A stretch of 24,093 nt of DNA from a virus, in IMG/VR virus record IMGVR_UViG_3300044732_001176, positions 1-24,093 of that record. One strand, 5' to 3'. Under the pieces are notes generated by a model, which was given only the letters and a program-made list of their open reading frames with translations, was not told the DNA's origin and ran no database searches. A program made the position numbers and the translations under genes. Numbering within the stretch: position 1 is the first letter of the stretch; the number at the start of each line of letters is the position of its first letter. Shown in pieces: positions 1-5,447 of the stretch.

Positions 1-647
1 TCCAGACGACCCATGTGGTCACCCAGATGCCAGCGCGTCCCGATCAAAACTATCGGCGTGTCCTTGTTCTTCCGGCGCGTGAAAAAATCGGCGCCATACC
101 AAGACCACAACTTGTTACGCTCACCCTCACTCTCCGCCGCCTGAATCCCAGACAGCAAATCGTCCCCAATCAATATGTCCCCACGGCGACCCGTCACGTT
201 CGCGCCAACAGCCGTCGCGTGATAACCACCCGCACCCGTCGTCATCCACTCCCCAGCCGCCGTCTTATCCGCACTGATCCCAACCCCCGGGAACAGCCGG
301 CGGTGCTCGTCACCCTTGATGACGTTGCGCACCTTCAAACCAAACGAATCCGACAACTCTTGTTTATGAGTGGCGAATATGACGTTCCGGTCAGGGTTCT
401 TCGACAGGTAATACGCCGGGAAATAGTGCGACGCCGCAAACGACTTCCCATGACCCGGAGGCATGCTAATCATCAAACGGCGGATCTCACCGCGCGCAAC
501 CGCGTCCAGCTTGTCACACACCAGCTTCAAGTGCGGCGGCGGCGCCAACCCACTCACATACTCAACATACTTCGCAAACGACGATATCGCCTCCTCGCGG
601 GAAACCAACTCCGCCAGCAATTCGTCCAGCGTCAGGTCGTCGTTCAT
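1..647 (-). CDS. terL: Terminase large subunit, N-terminal part (cut by window edge)
   Basis: This is the ATPase motor that packages phage DNA into the prohead. Only the first 215 residues are in the window; the rest of the ATPase domain and the C-terminal nuclease lie beyond position 1. Visible motifs are the Walker A-type loop PPGHGKS (residues 63-69), an FATHKQELSDSF segment (91-102), a Walker B with acidic pair ILIGDD (158-163), and the coupling-type motif IGTRWH (202-207) followed by GDHMGRL. This order is typical of phage TerL ATPase domains. The ATG overlaps the stop of the upstream acetyltransferase-like gene as ATGA, so the two are translationally coupled. The family call is secure. 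I cannot see whether the nuclease domain is intact. Confidence 0.95.
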   Translation of the reverse strand, partial: MNDDLTLDELLAELVSREEAISSFAKYVEYVSGLAPPPHLKLVCDKLDAVARGEIRRLMISMPPGHGKSFAASHYFPAYYLSKNPDRNVIFATHKQELSDSFGLKVRNVIKGDEHRRLFPGVGISADKTAAGEWMTTGAGGYHATAVGANVTGRRGDILIGDDLLSGIQAAESEGERNKLWSWYGADFFTRRKNKDTPIVLIGTRWHLGDHMGRL

Positions 648-1123
648 GCCGTGATGTCCCACAGAACGCGCTGAACACCGCCGGAACCAACAGGGTCCCT
701 CATCAACTTCAATCTATCGTCAGCAGTGCTGTCGCCCCAAGACCCACGCGCCGCCAAATCCTTAACCCTCTTCCAACCAACAGCCCGCAAAGACGACCCA
801 CACTCATCGTGCTGCGTGTACGTAACACAACGCCTGTAACCCATTGCCTTCGCCGCCCGCCAAATCGCGCCATACAACAACGAATTCGCATTCCGCGTCC
901 CGTCCGTGCATGTGCGATTTACCTCCAGCGTCAGACCATCATCGAAGTGGCGCGCCACCGGACGCCCGGCAATCGCAACCCCAACCAGATCGTCGCCCAA
1001 ATACGCAGCAACGCTAAACTTATGCCCACGAGGCGGCTTGTTATGCCGATGATGCTCAGCAACAAACGCACACGCAGCACGCAGCGTAATCGGACGAATC
1101 GCCAGCGTCACGTCATCGTTCAC
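644..1123 (-). CDS. GNAT-like acyltransferase, XF1762-type phage protein
   Basis: A 159-residue protein coupled on both sides by ATGA overlaps to terS (upstream) and terL (downstream). Recognisable blocks are HHRHNKPPRGHKFSV (residues 24-38), VGVAIAGRPVAR (47-58), LEVNRTCTDGTRNANS (65-80), and LYGAIWRAAKAMGYRRCVTYT followed by DECGSSLRA. I recall this pattern from the XF1762 family, a GNAT-fold group common in phages and often near the terminase. The fold is acyltransferase-like, but the usual acyl-CoA loop is atypical, so the reaction is unknown. A relation to the Mu Mom DNA-modifying enzyme is possible but is only a hypothesis. The position between the terminase subunits suggests late expression and a role around packaging or modification of progeny DNA. 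Confidence 0.75.
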   Translation of the reverse strand: MNDDVTLAIRPITLRAACAFVAEHHRHNKPPRGHKFSVAAYLGDDLVGVAIAGRPVARHFDDGLTLEVNRTCTDGTRNANSLLYGAIWRAAKAMGYRRCVTYTQHDECGSSLRAVGWKRVKDLAARGSWGDSTADDRLKLMRDPVGSGGVQRVLWDITA

Positions 1124-1632
1124 TCGGCGTCATCCCCAATACCCCGGACCAACGTCCCCTCGATCACATTCACCGGCCTCGCCCGATCCGCAACCATCGC
1201 CCGCAACGTCGCCAAATCCAAATCCTTCGCACTCACACTGTGGTTCACATTCACCGTCTGATCCAACATCCCCAGCAACTGCGCCTGCGTCTTCACCGCA
1301 CTAATCGCACTCGGATACGCACCCTTGTCCATCGCCGCCTGAACCACAGCCTGCAACTCATCCAAAAACAAATCCCGCGTATACTCCCGCCGCTCAACCT
1401 CAACCCCCGAAGCCTCAGCAACCATAATCAAACGCTGAACCTCAGGACGCGCCAGTTGCCTCGACGCGACAATCGACATGTTCAACTCAGGACTCGTAAT
1501 CCCAGCCCGAACACAAGCAATCTCAGCCGCATTCCCCTTCTTCAGGGCCCGCTGCTCAACGTAAACCCGAGCAAAAATCTCATCCCGCTCAGCAGGACCT
1601 ACCACACTCAATTCACCCATGTCATCAAACAT
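1120..1632 (-). CDS. terS: Terminase small subunit
   Basis: A 170-residue protein that should recognise phage DNA and load TerL. The N-terminal third carries a helix-turn-helix-like stretch (AAEIACVRAGITSPELNMS). A helical region around EYTRDLFLDELQAVVQAAMD and ISAVKTQAQLLGMLD has the look of the oligomerisation helices of terminase small subunits, which often end with such an A..tqaqLLGmld segment. I chose the ATG at 1632 because a GGGGA Shine-Dalgarno-like run lies about 8 nt upstream; an in-frame TTG at 1650 would add six residues. It is the first gene of the leftward packaging operon, and its stop overlaps the next start (ATGA). Sequence similarity among TerS proteins is low, so the call rests on helical pattern and context. 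Confidence 0.75.
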   Translation of the reverse strand: MFDDMGELSVVGPAERDEIFARVYVEQRALKKGNAAEIACVRAGITSPELNMSIVASRQLARPEVQRLIMVAEASGVEVERREYTRDLFLDELQAVVQAAMDKGAYPSAISAVKTQAQLLGMLDQTVNVNHSVSAKDLDLATLRAMVADRARPVNVIEGTLVRGIGDDAE

Positions 1633-1690
1633 ATTCAGCGTCCCCGGCAAAACTATAAAATAAACATAATGGAACCGCAGCTAAAAACAA

Positions 1691-1821
1691 AGGGGGGTGT
1701 TTTCGGGGGTGGGGGGTCGGAATATGGCCGGGACGGATTTGAAACGAAATGTGGGTGAGAGTGGGTATATATAGGATAAAAGCTGCGCCAAGCCGGCATT
1801 TCTGGGTGGGTGGGGGGTCGG
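1691..1821 (+). repeat. Direct repeat of a G-rich element with G-quadruplex potential
   Basis: The 14-mer GGGTGGGGGGTCGG occurs exactly at 1707-1720 and 1808-1821. The first copy follows another G6 run (1692-1697). The second lies in a GGGTGGGTGGGGGG run (1804-1817) that matches the G3-N1 intramolecular quadruplex pattern. Both sit between the divergent starts. For leftward transcription the G-rich strand is the template strand. Confidence 0.6.
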
Positions 1822-1916
1822 CAGCTGCGCCAGACAGGGCGCCAGCCGGGAACAGGCAGGGCCGCACCGCCAGCGCCACCGCTGCACCGTCATCGCCAGC
1901 CATAACCCTATTACAT

Positions 1917-1965
1917 TTGACAGGTCGCCGATTGTTGACGCGACTGTTGACAGCCGCCATATGTG
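1917..1965 (+). promoter_or_regulatory. Candidate rightward promoter/operator cluster with three TTGAC boxes
   Basis: TTGACA at 1917-1922, TTGACG at 1935-1940 and TTGACA at 1947-1952 stand upstream of the first rightward gene. The middle box has a weak -10-like CATATG at 1958-1963 with 17-bp spacing. The 12-mer TGTTGACGCGAC in this cluster (1934-1945) recurs at 3236-3247. The precise promoter is uncertain; the repeated TTGAC may instead be protein-binding sites. Confidence 0.35.
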
Positions 1966-2003
1966 AAGCCCCATCAACAACAAACAAACAAGGAAAGAAA
2001 AAC

Positions 2004-2351
2004 ATGACATTCCACATCGCACCGTTCGCCGGCCAGACATACGCCAGCCGCTACGCCAGCCACCACGATATCCGCGCCTACTTGGGATGGGGCAAACTGG
2101 TGGAGCGTTCGTTCGGCGGCAACACGCCTTACACGACAGTCGAAAGCAAGCGGTTGCCGCTGGACTTTTGCGAGTCGGGGATTTGGGTGCCGCTGACCGA
2201 TGGCCGCAGCGCCTTGCTTTACTGCAAGCCCGGCAATCCATCAGTTGATGGCCGGCGCGGCAAGAGCAGCGCCCACCGCTGCTTTGTGACATGCCCGGAT
2301 TGCGGCGCATCAGTGCCAGCCGGGCGCACCCACCAGCACAAGTGCAAGTAA
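2004..2351 (+). CDS. Small protein with C-terminal zinc-finger-like motif
   Basis: A 115-residue protein of unknown function. The C-terminus reads RCFVTCPDCGASVPAG then RTHQHKC, a Cys/His cluster (C-x2-C plus H-x-H-x-C) that looks able to bind zinc. The N-terminal part is rich in aromatic residues, with no motif I recognise. The chosen ATG at 2004 has an AAGGAAAG ribosome-binding site just upstream; the reading frame extends further 5' but without a comparable site and into the promoter region. It is the first gene of a four-gene rightward cluster ending at the terminator at 3057-3087. A zinc-binding regulator or adaptor is a guess only. Confidence 0.7.
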   Translation: MTFHIAPFAGQTYASRYASHHDIRAYLGWGKLVERSFGGNTPYTTVESKRLPLDFCESGIWVPLTDGRSALLYCKPGNPSVDGRRGKSSAHRCFVTCPDCGASVPAGRTHQHKCK

Positions 2352-2402
2352 CCACCACGGGGCCGGCCCAGCGCCGGCCCACCACCACAGGGAGCAACAG
2401 AC

Positions 2403-2576
2403 ATGCACAGTTTCAACCTACGCCGCGAAGTGATCCAGCTTCTGGGCCGGCCCATGACGGAAGCGGAAGCGGAAGCCTACGTTTACTTGCGCGACTTCGG
2501 GTTCGCCAATCCGTTTGACCTAGTGGCGGAATTGCCGCGCTTCATTGAACGCAACGAAAAGGGAGTCACGAAATGA
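2403..2576 (+). CDS. Hypothetical protein, 57 aa
   Basis: Encodes 57 residues beginning MHSFNLRREVIQ and ending NEKGVTK. A GGGAG ribosome-binding site precedes the ATG at good spacing, and the stop overlaps the next start as ATGA, which supports a real gene. The middle is an acidic helix-like stretch (MTEAEAEAYVYLRDFG) encoded partly by a GCGGAA triplication. No known domain is recognised. It probably forms a soluble helical protein co-translated with its neighbour. Confidence 0.6.
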   Translation: MHSFNLRREVIQLLGRPMTEAEAEAYVYLRDFGFANPFDLVAELPRFIERNEKGVTK

Positions 2577-2800
2577 CACGCAAAGATTATGTGATGATTG
2601 CCGAGACGCTGCGCCAGACGCTGGCAGATATCGCCCGCGATGCGTCTAGCGATTTGCTGACAGATACCGGGCGAACCCATTTGAACGGGGAGCGTGCTGG
2701 TGTTCGTCACGCCGCGCTGCGGGTGATGGAGGCGCTGGCGAGTGATAACCCCCGCTTCGAACGCGAGACGTTCCTGAAGGCTTGCGGCTTCTACGCCTAA
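2573..2800 (+). CDS. Hypothetical protein, 75 aa
   Basis: A 75-residue, mostly helical, charged protein that starts in an ATGA overlap with the preceding gene. The stretch RKDYVMIAETLRQTLAD followed by RHAALRVMEALASDNPRF resembles small phage proteins that begin with a 'DY..IA..L' pattern. The function of those is unknown to me. No cysteine cluster, signal peptide or membrane segment is present. It is followed by a 69-bp gap holding a hairpin and a perfect 20-bp palindrome. Confidence 0.65.
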   Translation: MTRKDYVMIAETLRQTLADIARDASSDLLTDTGRTHLNGERAGVRHAALRVMEALASDNPRFERETFLKACGFYA

Positions 2801-2808
2801 TCACACCG

Positions 2809-2847
2809 GGGGAGGCTTAGGCTTCCCCATCACATTGCAATGTGATG
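2809..2847 (+). promoter_or_regulatory. Hairpin abutting a perfect 20-bp palindrome (operator candidate)
   Basis: The hairpin has arms GGGGAGGC (2809-2816) and GCTTCCCC (2821-2828) around a TTAG loop. It is directly followed by the perfect palindrome CATCACATTGCAATGTGATG (2828-2847). The palindrome has two TCACA/TGTGA half-sites with a 6-bp centre, a layout typical of dimeric repressor or activator sites. No U-run follows the hairpin, so a simple terminator is unlikely. The next start codon lies 22 nt downstream, so either DNA binding or RNA folding could control that gene. Confidence 0.5.
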
Positions 2848-2869
2848 CAACACACTGGGAGCAAGAGAC

Positions 2870-3034
2870 ATGCAGCCTGATGACGTTTTTGCCGTGATCG
2901 ATCCCCGCGACGGGCATGAGCTGGAATATTTCCACACCCGCGACAGGGCGGCGGATTATGCCGATTGGCTGAAACGCAGCGCCTGTCACCCGTATCGCGA
3001 TATTGATATGATCGTGAGGCAGGTTCGGCCCTGA
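2870..3034 (+). CDS. Hypothetical protein, 54 aa
   Basis: Encodes 54 residues starting MQPDDVFAVIDPRDG and containing HTRDRAADYADWLKRSA. It resembles small phage proteins in which a short strand region is followed by a helix, but no family is identified. A GGGAG ribosome-binding site precedes the ATG. It is the last gene before the terminator at 3057-3087. Its coding sequence contains one copy of the CAGCGCCTGT repeat (2977-2986) found three more times in the downstream non-coding region. Confidence 0.6.
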   Translation: MQPDDVFAVIDPRDGHELEYFHTRDRAADYADWLKRSACHPYRDIDMIVRQVRP

Positions 3035-3346
3035 TCCACATCCCCCAGCCCCACCTAGCCCGCCCTAACCCGGCGGGCTTTTTCTTTGCCCTGCCACAGT
3101 CCGCCAGAGACACCGCACAGCGCCTGTCCGGCGTTGAACCGCATAGGCAGGCCCGGACGCCGCGAACGGCGTTCAGCGGGCTTTAAAATCGGCCATGCCG
3201 ACAGAGCATGTCTGGCAACCCGGCTGTTGCAGCGCCTGTTGACGCGACAGACAGAGCCTATCTGCTGTGTCACGGGCCAAGAGCCTGTTTTTGCTGCATA
3301 AAAAGGCGTTTTGAAACAGAAAAACGGCGTTTGTCACAGCGCCTGT
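2977..3346 (+). repeat. Four dispersed copies of CAGCGCCTGT
   Basis: Exact copies begin at 2977, 3118, 3230 and 3337, spaced 141, 112 and 107 bp apart, all in the same orientation. Two copies are preceded by A, giving ACAG-CGC-CTGT, which has internal dyad symmetry. The last copy is inside the left arm of the large inverted repeat. The clustering resembles iterons or repeated operator sites. Confidence 0.55.
3057..3087 (+). terminator. Rho-independent terminator of the 2004-3034 cluster
   Basis: The stem AGCCCGCC (3057-3064) pairs with GGCGGGCT (3072-3079) around a 7-nt loop and runs into TTTTTCTTT. It stands 22 nt after the stop of the last gene in the cluster. It separates these genes from the region that follows. 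Confidence 0.85.
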
Positions 3347-3638
3347 TTCACTCCAAGCCATTGAAAAATCACTTCTTTCTTTATTATTATTATAAATGAA
3401 ACAAGAAAAATATTAATAGCCCCTCTGGAACTTAGTGCAGTAGTTGACCAATACAGTGGGGGGGTATGAAATCCCCTTTAGGGTTATATATCTCGAAATC
3501 CTGTTTCATTTTCATTTTTGCCCCGATTTCGTTAATGTTATCAGTATGTTGGAGTGAAACAGCCAACCGTCACAGGGCCGTTTCACCCGTTTCAAAACGC
3601 CGTTTTATCGTTTGTTATCAGGCGCTTGGCCCGTGACA
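3268..3638. repeat. Large interrupted inverted repeat (arms of about 88 bp)
   Basis: The left arm 3268-3355 and right arm 3550-3638 are inverted copies. Exact matching blocks are TGTCACGGGCCAAG / CTTGGCCCGTGACA at the outer ends, GGCGTTTTGAAAC / GTTTCAAAACGCC in the middle and CTGTTTCACTCCA / TGGAGTGAAACAG at the inner ends. Inside the 194-bp AT-rich core, AAATGAAACA (3394-3403) and TGTTTCATTT (3502-3511) continue the symmetry around the same centre (about 3453). GTTTCA or its complement occurs at least eight times in the region. Confidence 0.85.
3444..3472 (+). promoter_or_regulatory. Candidate rightward promoter at the centre of the inverted repeat
   Basis: TTGACC (3444-3449) and TGAAAT (3467-3472) are spaced 17 bp apart, matching 5 of 6 and 4 of 6 bases of the sigma-70 consensus. 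A leftward -10-like TATAAT also exists on the minus strand at 3389-3394 but lacks a convincing -35. If the rightward promoter is used, its transcript would have a leader of about 350 nt including the right arm before the first gene at 3837. Confidence 0.3.
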
Positions 3639-3836
3639 TTTTGTTTCATGAGCATTATCAGGGACTTAGGCCGATTGCGCGGGCGTTTGAGCGTGATCTG
3701 GGGCTATTTTCCGATCGATCCGATTATGGATGAAAGTTAATCCGACTTTGGTGCTGTTTGCTGTTGTGAGAAATGTCAGACGGAATTATGTGTTGCGTGA
3801 CGGTTCTGACGGGCCGTTTGATGAGGGAGACGTTAT

Positions 3837-4040
3837 ATGTCTGTTGGATTGTTCGTCGTTTACGAGGCATCCGGGGTTGCGCGGCGCACCCCTCGCGGCA
3901 CGTTTGAGACGTTCGAGGCCGCCTGCGATTTCGTGCAGGCGCTGCACCCGATCTGTTTTGAGGTGGACGTTGATCATCCCGGCTGCGCGGATGCGTTCCT
4001 GCCGGGTGGTGTGATCTATGCGATTGAGGCGCGGGCATGA
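3837..4040 (+). CDS. Hypothetical protein, 67 aa
   Basis: First gene of the long accessory cluster. It encodes 67 residues starting MSVGLFVVYEASGVARR, with GTFETFEAACDFVQAL after it, giving a strand-strand-helix-like pattern. The ATG has a GAGGGAGA ribosome-binding site, and the stop overlaps the next start (ATGA). A longer reading frame from 3730 covers the same DNA in another frame but has poor composition at its end, so I prefer this frame. Function unknown. Confidence 0.65.
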   Translation: MSVGLFVVYEASGVARRTPRGTFETFEAACDFVQALHPICFEVDVDHPGCADAFLPGGVIYAIEARA

Positions 4041-4324
4041 TCGGGAGCCACACACCGGGGCCGTGGATGGCCGGGCCGATGGTTGGCGAGTCGGACACGA
4101 TATGGATTGGCAATGGCGACGGCTACGTGGCGCAGGTGACGCGCATTGACGGGCTGGAGCCTATCGACTGGGCGGACGCCCACCTGATTGCCGCTGCGCC
4201 TGATCTGGCGCGGGCGCTGGCTGATCTGCTGGCGGATGCGGTGGAGATGGGGCTGGACGAAAGCCCGGTTTCGGGTTCGCTGATTGAGGCGCGCGAGGCG
4301 CTGCGGAAGGCGGGTGTGCTGTGA
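4037..4324 (+). CDS. Phage protein of the 'HTPGPW...LIAAAPDL' family
   Basis: A 95-residue protein with the two hallmark blocks of a very common phage family: HTPGPW near the N-terminus (residues 5-10) and ADAHLIAAAPDLARAL (46-61), followed by a helical C-terminus that includes SLIEAREALRKAG. The function of this family is not known to me; many phages and prophages carry a copy in their early regions. It starts in an ATGA overlap with the previous gene and ends overlapping a GTG start of a 25-residue membrane peptide. Confidence 0.85.
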   Translation: MIGSHTPGPWMAGPMVGESDTIWIGNGDGYVAQVTRIDGLEPIDWADAHLIAAAPDLARALADLLADAVEMGLDESPVSGSLIEAREALRKAGVL

Positions 4325-4398
4325 CCGAGAGCCGCCTGCACTCTGCGCTGGCCGTTGCCGCGCTTGTTATCATCTTGGCCGTTCTGGCCGCTGTTTGA
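4321..4398 (+). CDS. 25-aa single-pass membrane peptide
   Basis: A GTG start overlaps the stop of the previous gene (GTGA). The frame encodes a short polar N-terminus (MTESRLH) followed by one hydrophobic helix, SALAVAALVIILAVLAAV, that reaches the stop. The next gene begins 11 nt later, so the frame fills an otherwise unexplained gap. Such micro-membrane proteins can modulate host membrane functions, but the role here is unknown. The main doubt is its size and the lack of a strong ribosome-binding site, offset by likely coupling. Confidence 0.5.
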   Translation: MTESRLHSALAVAALVIILAVLAAV

Positions 4399-4409
4399 GG
4401 GAGATTGTG

Positions 4410-4742
4410 ATGCTGAATCTGGATTATGCCCGCAAGGGTGAGGGCCATTACTATGGCCACGGTGCCGCGCTGATTGCTGAGAAGGTGGCGCTGGCCGCCA
4501 GCAAGCGCAAGGGCTGCAAGGGGCAGGCGAAGGCCGCCTATGACGCGATGTGCAAGTTCGCGGCTGACATCGGCTGCGACCCGGAGCGCGAATGCTTCAT
4601 CAGGCAAGAGGATGGCCACTGGCGCATATCGTTCGAGGCTGGCCCCTATCAGTGGGCCATCGTGGCCAGTGAGGCGCTGTGCCAGTGCGGGATTTTCGCA
4701 GAGCCGCACTACAGTTTCGACCTGTGTTTTTATCCGGAGTGA
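4410..4742 (+). CDS. Hypothetical protein, 110 aa
   Basis: A 110-residue protein starting MLNLDYARKGEGHYYGHG. It has an alanine/lysine-rich basic helix (ALAASKRKGCKGQAKAAYD) and then a strand-rich, aromatic C-terminal half (GHWRISFEAGPYQWAIVAS). It contains six cysteines without a clear zinc-binding spacing. I chose the ATG at 4410 because GAGGGAG stands about 6 nt upstream; the frame is open further 5' but overlaps the preceding genes. No family recognised. Confidence 0.7.
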   Translation: MLNLDYARKGEGHYYGHGAALIAEKVALAASKRKGCKGQAKAAYDAMCKFAADIGCDPERECFIRQEDGHWRISFEAGPYQWAIVASEALCQCGIFAEPHYSFDLCFYPE

Positions 4743-4747
4743 AGGGC

Positions 4748-4999
4748 ATGATCACACCCACGTTGAACCACAACGGCAGCAGCGCCAGCGATTTGATCGA
4801 TCCGCGCATCGCCGCCTATGACGCCGTGCAGGACGCCATCAAGGCGTTGCAACAGGTGACGCCGCATGGCCGGGATTATCCGGGCGACATTGACCGCTGC
4901 ACCACCGACCGCAACGCGCACTATGACCGGCTGAACACGCTGCACCTCATTGCGACTGAGATTGTCGCCGAGGCTATTGCCATCAAGGAGCAGGGCTGA
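4748..4999 (+). CDS. Conserved phage protein of the 'LNHNG...PHGRDYPGD' type, 83 aa
   Basis: An 83-residue helical protein with the blocks PTLNHNGSSASDLIDPRIAA and TPHGRDYPGDIDRC, followed by a long helix ending EIVAEAIAIKEQG. I recall this arrangement (L-N-NG-S near the start, then GRDY) from many small phage and prophage proteins. Their function is unknown to me. GAAGG precedes the ATG closely. The start is 5 nt after the previous stop, and its own stop overlaps the next ATG (TGATG). Confidence 0.8.
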   Translation: MITPTLNHNGSSASDLIDPRIAAYDAVQDAIKALQQVTPHGRDYPGDIDRCTTDRNAHYDRLNTLHLIATEIVAEAIAIKEQG

Positions 5000-5280
5000 T
5001 GCTGGATAACATTCTGGCCAAGGAAGGCTTTGAAGTCGAACACACGGGTGGCGGGTGCCATCTGCTGTCCCTGTATCTGCCGTCTGGAGCCTATGTGTGG
5101 GTGTCGTCGCAGGCTGGCTCTGATGTGCCGACATGGAAGGATTGGCGCGTTGGCGTTTATCCCGCCGACTGGGACAGGGACGGGGACGCGATGCTGTTTG
5201 ACGCATGGGCTGATGATTGCATGTTTGGGCTGAGGGATGCTGTCGCGATTGCGATTGCTAGGGCGAAGGGAGAGGCGTGA
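4999..5280 (+). CDS. Hypothetical protein, 93 aa
   Basis: Encodes 93 residues that look like a small mixed fold: EGFEVEHTGGGCHLLSLYL, then YVWVSSQAGSDVPTWKDW, then VGVYPADWDRDGDAM and a C-terminal helix rich in alanine. The pattern suggests a compact beta-sheet with one helix, but no family is recognised. It begins in a TGATG overlap and ends in an ATG overlap with the next gene, so it is embedded in a coupled run of genes. Confidence 0.7.
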   Translation: MLDNILAKEGFEVEHTGGGCHLLSLYLPSGAYVWVSSQAGSDVPTWKDWRVGVYPADWDRDGDAMLFDAWADDCMFGLRDAVAIAIARAKGEA

Positions 5281-5447
5281 TGTTCACATACACGGATGCG
5301 ATGTTGGATGCGCTTCGGCTGCTGCGCGATGCGGGGTTCGCGGTGTGCGCCTTTGACCCGGAGGAATTGGGCGAGGTTGACCCCGACAAGGTTGAGCAGC
5401 GCATGTGCGCGACGGGCTGGGACTTCATTGAGGAGCAGGGACAGTGA
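5280..5447 (+). CDS. Hypothetical acidic protein, 55 aa
   Basis: A 55-residue acidic protein beginning MFTYTDAMLDALRLL, with a predicted helix, then a short strand (FAVCAFDPEEL) and a second helix (DPDKVEQRMCATGWDFIEE). Both ends overlap neighbouring genes (ATG within the previous TGA region, and a downstream GTGA). The helix-strand-helix pattern, 'LR.AGFAV..F.PEEL', resembles small phage proteins that I cannot name more precisely. Confidence 0.6.
   Translation: MFTYTDAMLDALRLLRDAGFAVCAFDPEELGEVDPDKVEQRMCATGWDFIEEQGQ

Larger units (their letters stand above)
1633..2003. other. Divergent intergenic control region
   Basis: About 370 bp between leftward terS and the rightward gene at 2004, with no convincing coding sequence. 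It contains an AT-rich stretch just upstream of terS (about 1652-1672), two G-rich repeats (1691-1720 and 1804-1821), an AT-rich TATATATAGGATAAAA segment near 1768-1783 and three TTGAC boxes at 1917-1952. It should hold promoters for both directions. A sigma-70-type leftward promoter is not obvious, as expected if late genes use a phage-controlled promoter. Confidence 0.6.
3088..3836. other. Non-coding region, candidate origin or regulatory hub
   Basis: About 750 bp with no reading frame that looks coding on either strand. The first part (3088-3267) is GC-rich with short dyads, for example CCGCGAAC and GTTCAGCGG near 3160-3179. The middle (3268-3638) is an interrupted inverted repeat with an AT-rich core. 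The last part (3639-3836) leads to the first accessory gene and holds no confident promoter or gene. The strand bias of the genome changes across this region and the preceding cluster, as expected near a divergent transcription or replication start. Confidence 0.55.

Noticed and set aside
809-1758. Long rightward frames opposite the acetyltransferase-like and terS genes.
   Set aside because: Compositions are dominated by Arg, Thr, Pro and Asn, typical of antisense shadows of the leftward genes.
3648-3740. A 30-residue frame starting MSIIRDLGRLRGRL in the leader of the accessory cluster.
   Set aside because: No ribosome-binding site, low complexity of support and no homology that I recognise; could be a leader peptide but not supportable.
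3730-4014. A 94-residue rightward frame overlapping the first accessory gene.
   Set aside because: The second half is Arg/Ser/Pro-rich as expected for an out-of-frame shadow; the frame at 3837 has a ribosome-binding site and coupling to the next gene.
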